From Woronichinia sp035285405 (GTDB lineage Bacteria; Cyanobacteriota; Cyanobacteriia; Cyanobacteriales; Microcystaceae), in NCBI GenBank assembly GCA_035285405.1, contig JAYKJI010000248.1, positions 1 to 5,079 on the forward strand: 5,079 nt of DNA. The letters run 5' to 3'. Positions 1-5,079 of the stretch are shown piece after piece; the stretch's first letter is position 1; each line of letters starts with the position of its first letter. The notes beneath the pieces were generated by a model. The model saw nothing but the letters and a program-made list of their open reading frames with translations, did no database searches and had not been told where the DNA came from. Both the position numbers and the translations under genes were made by a program.

Positions 1-122
1 GCTTGATGTTGAATTCTACTGGTTTATGGAACTTCTATTTGAATGCTGCCTAATTGGTAAGAGATGATGAAATCCTTACTGTGCAAACTTTCTGTTTCTC
101 TTTTATTTCCCAACAGGTCTAA
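1..122. other. Left edge, no supported gene
   Basis: No gene can be supported here. On the + strand a frame open from the window edge ends at the TGA at 65-67 and could be the last 21 residues of a gene lying to the left, but it is too short to recognise. On the - strand a frame of about 35 codons without a start runs through 83-156. The stretch is AT-rich with a pyrimidine run at 89-110. No clear promoter for the downstream pair was found. Confidence 0.4.
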
Positions 123-173
123 TATCAATTTACAAACTATTTTGAGCGAGAGGTTCTACAAAAACGCTCTTAT

Positions 174-356
174 TTGAAGAGAGAATGGTGCATTCGTGTC
201 ATTGAGAATCCGCTTAAAATGGAACTACAGGAGCAGAATCGATTTAGATTTTGGGGCAAGATTGAAGAAATGGATAATCGCTATTTACGAGTTATCACCC
301 TTGAAGACAAAACCACAATTCATAATGCTTTTTTTGATCGGAGATTTAAACCATGA
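174..356 (+). CDS. DUF4258-like small protein, probable missing or lost start codon
   Basis: This encodes 60 residues from a TTG at 174. The pattern REWC..VI.NP, then an aromatic FRFWG strand, YLRVITLED and HNAFFDR at the end resembles the small cyanobacterial DUF4258-like proteins that sit beside DUF2283 genes. Family assignment is from memory of the pattern. The frame is open upstream to a TAA at 120-122, and bases 123-173 encode YQFTNYFEREVLQKRSY, which reads like the helical N-terminus expected of this family and would give about 77 residues. No ATG, GTG or TTG exists in that extension, and the TTG at 174 has no well-placed ribosome binding site (GAGAGG at 148-153 is 20 bases away). So the start has either decayed or is non-standard. 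The stop overlaps the next gene by four bases (ATGA), indicating translational coupling. The biochemical function is unknown; a toxin-like role is only an inference from the pairing. Confidence 0.6.
   Translation: MKREWCIRVIENPLKMELQEQNRFRFWGKIEEMDNRYLRVITLEDKTTIHNAFFDRRFKP
340..343 (+). promoter_or_regulatory. Ribosome binding site of the DUF2283 gene
   Basis: GGAG lies within the 3' end of the upstream coding sequence, nine bases before the ATG at 353. It gives the second gene its own initiation signal in addition to coupling through the ATGA overlap. Confidence 0.6.
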
Positions 357-571
357 AAATTAACTATTATCCTGAAACAGATTCCCTCTATATCCATTTT
401 AGCGATCAAGGGAGTGCCGAAAGCCTCGAAATTTCTGAAGGGGTGGTGATTGATTATGATGAAACAGGTAAGTTAGTGGGGATTGATATTGATAATGCTA
501 CTCATAAGGTTAAACTTGAAGAATTTGTTCTGCATCAATTGCCTACAAAAATTCAGTCCTTTGCCGTTTGA
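353..571 (+). CDS. DUF2283 domain protein
   Basis: This 72-residue protein is an almost textbook DUF2283 domain. It begins with MKINYYPETDSLYIHF, followed by a Ser/Glu-rich turn, the strand GVVIDYDETGKLVGIDIDNA, and a short C-terminal amphipathic tail (VKLEEFVLHQLP). The family is small, all-beta and of unknown biochemical role; the length is normal. The ATG start at 353 is supported by GGAG at 340-343 with about nine bases of spacing, and it lies inside the stop of the preceding gene (ATGA), so the two are almost certainly co-translated. DUF2283 genes commonly neighbour DUF4258-like genes, which has led to the idea of a toxin-antitoxin-like pair, with this protein in the antitoxin position; that role is inference. 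There is no membrane segment or signal peptide. Domain identity is secure; function is not. Confidence 0.88.
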   Translation: MKINYYPETDSLYIHFSDQGSAESLEISEGVVIDYDETGKLVGIDIDNATHKVKLEEFVLHQLPTKIQSFAV

Positions 572-580
572 TTTTTAAGC

Positions 581-629
581 GGCGATCGCGTTTTATTTTT
601 TTATTCGATGGTAAGAGGCGATCTCGTTT
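581..629 (+). repeat. 36-base-period repeat containing a HIP1 site
   Basis: GGCGATCGCGTTT at 581-593 recurs as GGCGATCTCGTTT at 617-629, with 12 of 13 bases identical and a start-to-start distance of 36 bases. The first copy contains a perfect HIP1 octamer (582-589), the hallmark over-represented palindrome of many cyanobacterial genomes; the second has one mismatch. The pair lies between the DUF2283 gene and the TnpB remnant, in AT-rich spacer. Confidence 0.6.
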
Positions 630-801
630 GCAAAATTCTCTTAACAAGGCCAACGCAAACTATAACGGCGCGGCCAACATTTTACGAAAAATAGCGATAA
701 CACTTGGGCTTGACCTAAGTGGAATCAGTAGAGGTGCTTTGACTACCCCTTTGATGCTCAGACTTCGGGCTATTCAAGAAGTTAAGTATCTTCAGACCTG
801 A
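628..801 (+). pseudogene. tnpB: TnpB C-terminal remnant (IS200/IS605 family)
   Basis: The translated frame carries NANYNGAANILRK at 652-690, then a GLDLSGISRGALTTP-like stretch and a short tail to the TGA at 799-801. This matches the C-terminal end of TnpB, the RNA-guided nuclease of IS200/IS605 and IS1341-type elements, where the consensus NADxNGAxNI carries the third RuvC catalytic aspartate. Here that position (codon 658-660) is Asn (AAC). The rest of TnpB, including the first two catalytic acids and the CxxC zinc finger that normally precedes this motif, is absent. The residues encoded at 568-627 are spacer and HIP1 sequence, not TnpB. The TTG at 568, which overlaps the DUF2283 stop, is not a credible start. 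It is a dead fragment, and its stop lies only 16 bases from the convergent oxidase stop codon. Confidence 0.8.
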
Positions 802-817
802 GGGTGTTAATCAACTA

Positions 818-1660
818 CTAGAGATTGAAAGTAAATTGGAACACAGCATCATTAAAGTCAAAGTCACTAACCCCTAAGTTTCCTGGTAAATCTTCAAAAC
901 CAAAGACATTATCCCCCCGATTTTGTAAATGTTCCGATCCATCTGGGTTAGCTGTCCCAAAGGTAAAGTAAGCAACTTCAAAATTGACATAGTTACTGAC
1001 TGTTGCTGCTATATTGTCAGGATTTTTCGCAAGAAAGGCATTCATCCCGTTATTCAAGGTTCCTCCTGTTGGAACCAGTTTTCCGCCATTGGCAATAACA
1101 AAAGGCGAATAGAAACGACCACCTTGAAGGAGTACATCCCCAAAACTAGCCGCAGTTGTATTGGTGCTTGGATTTCCACCTTGTTGGAGGATAAAGTTAT
1201 TGATTCGATTGGTAATCGCTGTTCGTGCGTAACCCGCTTCTCCTGGCCGTAAGATATCACTACTGGAATTTAGATCTAAGGTATCGGCGATGGAACCATT
1301 AACGTCTAGAACTTCATAAAGACCCACAAGATTAGTAAAAAAAGCATCTGTTTGTTTTAAGGCCGCATCATCTGTTTTTGCTCTAACGTTCCCTGGAACT
1401 CCCTGCACGTCATAGGTAAGACTCCCCAGATCAATGCTGCCTGGTGCTGGTTTAAATACAGTCGTTGGGCTGCTTGGATTAGGAACTGCGACCGTTTCCA
1501 GATTACCTTCTTGGGGAGTTAAGTGTAATAAATCTTGGTTACCATCTGCTCGTTTAGCAAGTAAGACGGGTTCTCCTCGTAATCCGTTAGGGATATCGGC
1601 AAAAGTACCTGAAATATCTGTTACTTTACTTCCTGTTGGAGTAAACGTTTTATCTAACCG
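818..1660 (-). other. C-terminal extended DUF4114 region
   Basis: Residues about 1005-1285 resemble the long C-terminal module seen on many large cyanobacterial surface or secreted proteins. Landmarks are a LVGLYEVLDVNGSI strand pair, ILRPGEAGYARTAI, GGRFYSPFVIANGG, and at the very end GFEDLPG plus DFDFNDAVFQF. The terminal acidic motif is the signature of DUF4114 and is thought to bind calcium. The module ends within seven residues of the stop, as is usual, so the C-terminus appears complete. Confidence 0.8.
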
Positions 1661-4600
1661 CACTTCGGGAGCTGCTTCGGCGGCACTCGTACTATTCATC
1701 GACATAGTTGAATGATCATGACCCACACCCACATATGTCCAGACTTGGATACTCTCTTGCCCCGCAGGAATATCTCCGGTTGCTAGGGTTGTGATATTGG
1801 CATTACTAGTTTGAGTAGGCTGATCATTGGGAAATTCAGGGCGTGACAAGATATAGCCAGAGGTGACTTTCACTTCTCCAGTATAGCTATCGCCATAAGG
1901 TCTGAATTCTTGGGATAGGAGTGAGGTGTCGTGGGCCACGCCTGTGGGATTTAAATTTTTAATCTCACCTGACTGAATTAAGTTATAAAACTGGATGCCA
2001 CTATAGATTTCGACAAGTCCTCGTCCGCCGTCTCCTTGGGCAACTAAAATGTCGCTAAAATTATCACCGTTGACATCTCCAGCAGCCAGGTTAATCAAGC
2101 CCGTAAATCCTTCATGATGGAAAGGATTGAGTTTGGTCATCAATTGATAATTTTGACCACTATAGATTTCAATGCGGGGAGCAATTCCACCGCCTAAGCC
2201 AACGATAACATCGGCAAATCCATCCCCATTAATGTCTCCTGATGCGATCGCGGACCCTTGTTGGAGAGCGGATTGGAAATCTTGGAAAGGATTAATTTCC
2301 GACAGCAGTGAGTTAGGATCTTTCCCATCGTAAATTTTTACAGTAAAACGTTCACTGGTGCTATTGAGGCGTTTCTGGATAGTGGCGATATCGGTAACGT
2401 TATCAGTGACATTGTTATCGATTGGTGGCTTGGTTTTGAAGTTAATATCCGCGATCGCGACTTGAACTCCACCGCTAAAGCCATCTCCATAGGGGTTAAG
2501 CTGAATGGTTTGATCTAGAGCACTGGCTAACGATAGGCGAACCGACCCTGAATTTTCTTGAGAAAGACCCAGCCAAGTTGAATCTGTATTTAGGATGACT
2601 CTAACGGCTGCCATCATACCAGCATCTTCATGGAAAAGAATATGGCAATGGTTGACGTAAGTTCCAGGATAATCCGCAAAGTTTAATAAAATTTTAACTT
2701 CTGCGGGGGTACCGTTCAGTTGAGGCGTGCCGTAAGGATTGTCTTTAGTCGCCGAGCCAGGCGCATAGGCAGGAGGAAGCGCGATCGTATCGCTCAAAAC
2801 TCGGTCTAAATACCCACCTTCAATGTCTTTAACTGGTATGCCATTAATGTCTAGAACAACAAAATCATTTTGATGGATGTGGAAAGGATGCCATTCTAGT
2901 AAAGGTAAATTAATCCCTAACGCTTTTAATTTTTCATCATCAATTCCCGAAATATTGCGAAGATTCCAGATTTCTTTCGTGCCGAGCATTGGCATTGTTA
3001 ATGGAGGCATCCCGCCACCTTGCGTGGCAAAATACTTTCCGTTAATGTTATAAGTGCCTTGGAAAGTTTCTACTTTAGTATCATCTGGAATATTCCCATT
3101 AGCAAGTGCGCCACCAATATTGGCTGACCAAGTAAACGTTCTTTCTTTTGTTACATCTCCTGCTAAGGCCGAATCGACCATCGTATTAATCTTGTCACTT
3201 TGTTGCTTGAGCACATCATAGGGTTCAGGAAATGCTCCCGTATCGACATGATCTCCGGTGACTTCTACTGTTGCTAAAACCTGCGATCCCCAAATCAAGT
3301 GACCATCTGAGAATCCTTTATTTTTCGTTAATAAGGGGGCATCATTCCCTAAAATCTCGTCAGTCGCATTGGAAATAAAATAATAAGTGCCTGGGTCTTC
3401 AAACCAATTTTGTAACGTAACACGAGCACCAGGGTTAAGAACAGGACTCTGGGTAACTTCCCGTCTAACTCCATCTACAACACCAGCAGCATCGCCATCA
3501 ATCGCCGTTAACAATAACTTCTGAAGAGAGAGGGTTCCATCTGCTTCTACTTTAACTAGTTGAATCACATGGAAAGCATTTACCGTCATATTGGCAAAGG
3601 AAAATAAATTCCATGCCCCAGTTTTGGTTTGAATTGTGGGATTATATTGGCCGTTAACTGTATGAATAACATTTTCTACAGGTTCAGCTAAGGCTCCTTC
3701 TCCATAGGCAGAAGAAAAATTAGGACCTGGCGGATTTCCTTGAGGTGTTTGAGGGTTATAGAATTGCGGTTTAGCGTTGTATCCAACAAATGGAGCTTCG
3801 GAAAGATGATAAATTTTTTCCTGTGATGTAGCGCTGGGAATAAAGCTAAGTGGGGTTCCCGCCGGAACAACAACTCCGATAGTAGATTGATTTAATGGGT
3901 CATTTGGACTACCTGAGCGATATTCCTGTTGAATCCCAAAACTATTAATTGCCATAAAAAAGGCAGGGTTTGTCACAGGATCAAATTTATCCAGATCAGG
4001 TAAATCATAGGGAGGATTAATTAATAAAAATCCTCCTAAACCAGAGGCAACCTGCTCGTTAGTTTCACCGTGTAAGTGAGGATGATACCAGTCTGGTCCA
4101 ATGAAATGGTCTTGGGGAACTGTAATGTCTAGAGTCCAAGTCTGTCCCGGCTGAATACCAATCAGAACGTTATCGCTATTGCCAACAGGAGAAACATGCA
4201 GCCCATGTGTATGAAGATTACTAACTTGATCTAAATTATTAACCAGCGTGATTTCAAGCGTATCTCCAGGATCAACAATCAACATGGGCCCATTAATCCT
4301 AGAGTTATAGGCTCTCAGGATATCGTAGGGAGTAGCTTTATTCAACCAATCAATAAAACCATCACCTGGCGCAAGAGTCCCAAAACCATCAATAACCAGC
4401 TTTTCCAATTCATCCATTTTTAAGGTGACCTGGAGAACTTTTTCTGGCCCCCAACTGGAATAATAGCTACCGTCATCTGCTTGGTATTTAAAAATTCCAT
4501 TTTTGTAATCTTTATTGTCTTGTTGCCATTCCGCAAAAGGATCTTTGTAAGTAACTTTTTGATCCGGATGGGGTAAAACCTTTAAATAACCGTCTGCATC

Positions 4601-4675
4601 AAACCCAATGCTCCAGGAATTAAAGTTTTGTTGTCCAATAATGTAAGCATTTTCGAGATTAATTGGGGTGGTCAT
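818..4675 (-). CDS. Multicopper oxidase fused to FG-GAP repeats and a C-terminal DUF4114 domain
   Basis: A multicopper oxidase couples one-electron oxidation of a substrate to reduction of O2 to water. The ATG at 4675 is preferred over the in-frame TTG at 4690 because GGAG precedes it by nine bases; this gives 1285 residues, far longer than ordinary laccases (about 500-600). In that numbering the copper ligands are: HTHGLH (H155, H157); WYHPHLHG (H198, H200); HPFHIH (H596, H599, H601); and HCHILFHEDAGMM (H676, C677, H678, H682, with M687 as likely axial type-1 ligand). All ligands of the type 1 site and trinuclear centre are present. Residues about 725-945 hold propeller-like repeats with calcium loops DINGDGFAD and DVNGDNFSD. 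HDHSTMSM follows at 986-993. The DUF4114 domain ends in GFEDLPG...DFDFNDAVFQF (1259-1281). No Sec or Tat signal is visible. The substrate is unknown; metal, phenolic or pigment oxidation is all possible. Confidence 0.92.
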   Translation of the reverse strand: MTTPINLENAYIIGQQNFNSWSIGFDADGYLKVLPHPDQKVTYKDPFAEWQQDNKDYKNGIFKYQADDGSYYSSWGPEKVLQVTLKMDELEKLVIDGFGTLAPGDGFIDWLNKATPYDILRAYNSRINGPMLIVDPGDTLEITLVNNLDQVSNLHTHGLHVSPVGNSDNVLIGIQPGQTWTLDITVPQDHFIGPDWYHPHLHGETNEQVASGLGGFLLINPPYDLPDLDKFDPVTNPAFFMAINSFGIQQEYRSGSPNDPLNQSTIGVVVPAGTPLSFIPSATSQEKIYHLSEAPFVGYNAKPQFYNPQTPQGNPPGPNFSSAYGEGALAEPVENVIHTVNGQYNPTIQTKTGAWNLFSFANMTVNAFHVIQLVKVEADGTLSLQKLLLTAIDGDAAGVVDGVRREVTQSPVLNPGARVTLQNWFEDPGTYYFISNATDEILGNDAPLLTKNKGFSDGHLIWGSQVLATVEVTGDHVDTGAFPEPYDVLKQQSDKINTMVDSALAGDVTKERTFTWSANIGGALANGNIPDDTKVETFQGTYNINGKYFATQGGGMPPLTMPMLGTKEIWNLRNISGIDDEKLKALGINLPLLEWHPFHIHQNDFVVLDINGIPVKDIEGGYLDRVLSDTIALPPAYAPGSATKDNPYGTPQLNGTPAEVKILLNFADYPGTYVNHCHILFHEDAGMMAAVRVILNTDSTWLGLSQENSGSVRLSLASALDQTIQLNPYGDGFSGGVQVAIADINFKTKPPIDNNVTDNVTDIATIQKRLNSTSERFTVKIYDGKDPNSLLSEINPFQDFQSALQQGSAIASGDINGDGFADVIVGLGGGIAPRIEIYSGQNYQLMTKLNPFHHEGFTGLINLAAGDVNGDNFSDILVAQGDGGRGLVEIYSGIQFYNLIQSGEIKNLNPTGVAHDTSLLSQEFRPYGDSYTGEVKVTSGYILSRPEFPNDQPTQTSNANITTLATGDIPAGQESIQVWTYVGVGHDHSTMSMNSTSAAEAAPEVRLDKTFTPTGSKVTDISGTFADIPNGLRGEPVLLAKRADGNQDLLHLTPQEGNLETVAVPNPSSPTTVFKPAPGSIDLGSLTYDVQGVPGNVRAKTDDAALKQTDAFFTNLVGLYEVLDVNGSIADTLDLNSSSDILRPGEAGYARTAITNRINNFILQQGGNPSTNTTAASFGDVLLQGGRFYSPFVIANGGKLVPTGGTLNNGMNAFLAKNPDNIAATVSNYVNFEVAYFTFGTANPDGSEHLQNRGDNVFGFEDLPGNLGVSDFDFNDAVFQFTFNL
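1850..2500 (-). repeat. About four FG-GAP-like beta-propeller repeats (protein level)
   Basis: Four units begin with related [LI]NPF/Y or RPYG turns at residues 726, 794, 849 and 924 (ATG numbering). The two central units carry complete calcium-loop motifs, DINGDGFAD (bases 2210-2236) and DVNGDNFSD (2051-2077), followed by an EIYSG strand. The first and fourth units (LNPYGDGFSGGVQVAIADIN and RPYGDSYTGEVKV) have decayed or incomplete loops. Four blades are fewer than the seven of an integrin-type propeller. FG-GAP repeats generally serve extracellular binding or structural roles. Confidence 0.75.
2591..4303 (-). other. Multicopper oxidase catalytic region
   Basis: Residues about 125-695 (ATG numbering) form the oxidase core. 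The first two His-rich motifs lie in the first cupredoxin domain (bases 4205-4213 and 4076-4084). The last two lie in the final cupredoxin domain (2873-2890 and 2612-2650). The distance from first to last motif is about 520 residues, longer than in compact enzymes such as CueO, with the extra length in the middle. The roughly 120 residues before the core, rich in Trp, Tyr and Asp, are not a domain I recognise. Confidence 0.85.
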
Positions 4676-4683
4676 GGTGTTGA

Positions 4684-4687
4684 TCTC
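4684..4687 (-). promoter_or_regulatory. Ribosome binding site that decides the oxidase start
   Basis: On the - strand GGAG is followed by nine bases and then the ATG at 4675-4673. The alternative TTG at 4690 would place this Shine-Dalgarno inside the coding sequence and has no good site of its own, so the ATG is preferred and the protein begins MTTPINLENAYIIG. Confidence 0.7.
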
Positions 4688-4690
4688 CAA

Positions 4691-4959
4691 AAGTCCGAAG
4701 GCTAAACAAAATTATAATCTGAAAAAGACAAATGTATAGTCTAAAAAAGGAAAATGCTGGTCCTCCACTAATGTGTGTGATAACTCAGGCTTATGGATTC
4801 ATGGAATCCTTGCATCACAAGTCTTTTACCCTTATCATTTGTGGATTGATGACTCTTATGATCCTATTCTCCATACAGTCAAGGGAAGAGCCAAATGCTT
4901 TTTACTCTTATGGTTAAATAATGTCTAAGTTTTATGTTCAATTACTTCAATCGCTTAAT
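4691..4959. other. Gene-poor upstream region with two unrecognised short open frames
   Basis: Apart from the oxidase promoter, no recognised gene is present. Two + strand frames compete over the same bases. One runs from ATG 4732 to TAA 4917 (61 residues) with one hydrophobic stretch, SFTLIICGLMTLMILFSI, that could span a membrane. The other is open from 4740 to the TAA at 4922-4924, lacks an ATG, and reads through WIHGILASQVFYPYHLWIDD. The second has a more protein-like composition (many Trp, Tyr, Asp) and may be a decayed gene fragment. Neither matches a family I know. Confidence 0.35.
4711..4739 (-). promoter_or_regulatory. Putative sigma-70 type promoter of the oxidase gene
   Basis: A perfect -10 hexamer TATAAT lies at 4716-4711 on the - strand, 35 bases before the ATG, implying a leader of about 30 bases. 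The -35 region is weak: TATACA with 16 bases of spacing, or CTATAC with 17. The -10 is part of the palindrome ATTATAAT, so it also reads TATAAT on the + strand. A weak -35 is common in cyanobacteria and may point to activator dependence. Confidence 0.45.
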
Positions 4960-5024
4960 TAGGGCTTGCTGAAAAAGTCAAAAAACGAAAGAAATGTGGG
5001 TTAGGGAAGTATAAACTGAAAAAG
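4713..5024 (+). repeat. 15-base direct repeat pair TATAA(T/A)CTGAAAAAG
   Basis: TATAATCTGAAAAAG at 4713-4727 recurs as TATAAACTGAAAAAG at 5010-5024, with 14 of 15 identical bases. The shared core CTGAAAAAG occurs a third time at 4969-4977 within the putative insertion-sequence end. The first copy overlaps the oxidase -10 region. All copies have the same orientation. This could reflect mobile-element debris or binding sites; AT-richness makes chance a real alternative. Confidence 0.4.
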
Positions 5025-5079
5025 CAGAGATAACTTATACTTATGATGAGAAGTCAAAATACGAATTTTGTTTAATCTA
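4961..5079 (+). mobile_element. Possible insertion-sequence terminus (partial, continues beyond window)
   Basis: AGGGCTTGCTGAAAAAGTCA starting at 4961 resembles terminal inverted repeats of cyanobacterial DDE-transposase insertion sequences, which often begin GGGCTTGCTGAAAAA. No transposase coding sequence is recognisable in the remaining 119 bases, as expected for a leader ahead of a gene outside the window. The partner repeat is not in the window, so neither the element's identity nor its direction can be confirmed. The family call is from memory of the motif and is not certain. Confidence 0.35.
5007..5042. repeat. 8-base inverted repeat AAGTATAA/TTATACTT
   Basis: AAGTATAA at 5007-5014 is the exact reverse complement of TTATACTT at 5035-5042, with 20 bases between. 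It may be an operator-like site or hairpin in the leader of whatever lies to the right. A second short inverted repeat, CAAAAT-ACGA-ATTTTG, follows at 5055-5070. Both are AT-rich, so chance cannot be ruled out. Confidence 0.35.

Noticed and set aside
581..605. HIP1 palindrome followed by T-rich run as a rho-independent terminator
   Set aside because: GCGATCGC is a perfect palindrome with no loop, and there is no longer stem around it, so a stable hairpin is not supported.
568..627. Start of a 77-residue gene at TTG 568 overlapping the DUF2283 stop
   Set aside because: The first 20 codons are translated spacer and HIP1 sequence; homology to TnpB begins only near 634, so this is a chance extension of a relic.
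581..629. Start of a CRISPR array (two repeats 36 bases apart)
   Set aside because: Only two 13-base imperfect copies exist, built on the common HIP1 motif; there are no further units or cas genes.
929..1715. Three open frames (929-1252 +, 1054-1260 -, 1434-1715 +) inside the oxidase gene
   Set aside because: They lie in other frames over the DUF4114 region, have no recognisable domains, and are explained as shadows of the large gene.
3688..3873. 61-residue frame on the - strand within the oxidase gene
   Set aside because: It is an out-of-frame shadow of the oxidase coding sequence with no domain or ribosome binding site.
4688..4690. TTG at 4690 as the start of the oxidase
   Set aside because: The Shine-Dalgarno GGAG overlaps its codons and is ideally spaced for the ATG at 4675 instead.

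Overview
The window looks cyanobacterial. It has three perfect HIP1 octamers (GCGATCGC at 582-589, 2244-2251 and 2451-2458), low overall G+C, and a large protein ending in a DUF4114-type domain of the kind common in filamentous and colonial cyanobacteria. The genus cannot be fixed from the sequence alone.

Left part (about 1-800, + strand): bases 1-122 hold no convincing gene. Next come two tiny overlapping genes: a DUF4258-like protein whose normal start codon seems to be missing, and a DUF2283 protein coupled to it by an ATGA overlap. This is an arrangement reminiscent of small toxin-antitoxin-like or orphan modules. After a short HIP1-containing spacer with a 36-base repeat lies a remnant of the C-terminal end of an IS200/IS605-type TnpB. 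The zinc finger and the first two catalytic acids are absent, and the third catalytic Asp is changed to Asn.

Centre (818-4675, - strand): one gene fills three quarters of the window. It encodes a roughly 1285-residue multicopper oxidase with all four copper-ligand motifs intact. The oxidase is fused to about four FG-GAP-like beta-propeller blades, two with intact calcium loops, then a His/Met-rich linker, and then a C-terminal DUF4114 domain. No N-terminal signal peptide is visible, yet the rest of the architecture looks extracellular, so export through a C-terminal-signal route such as type I secretion is a reasonable guess. A Shine-Dalgarno and a perfect -10 hexamer lie just upstream.

Right part (4691-5079): a gene-poor stretch holding the promoter of the oxidase, two competing unrecognised short reading frames on the + strand, a 15-base direct repeat, short inverted repeats, and at about 4960 a sequence that resembles the outer end of an insertion sequence continuing beyond the window.

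Overall this is an accessory locus: one intact, unusual secreted-type copper oxidase, flanked by eroded mobile-element sequence and a small overlapping gene pair. Nothing links the small pair functionally to the oxidase.
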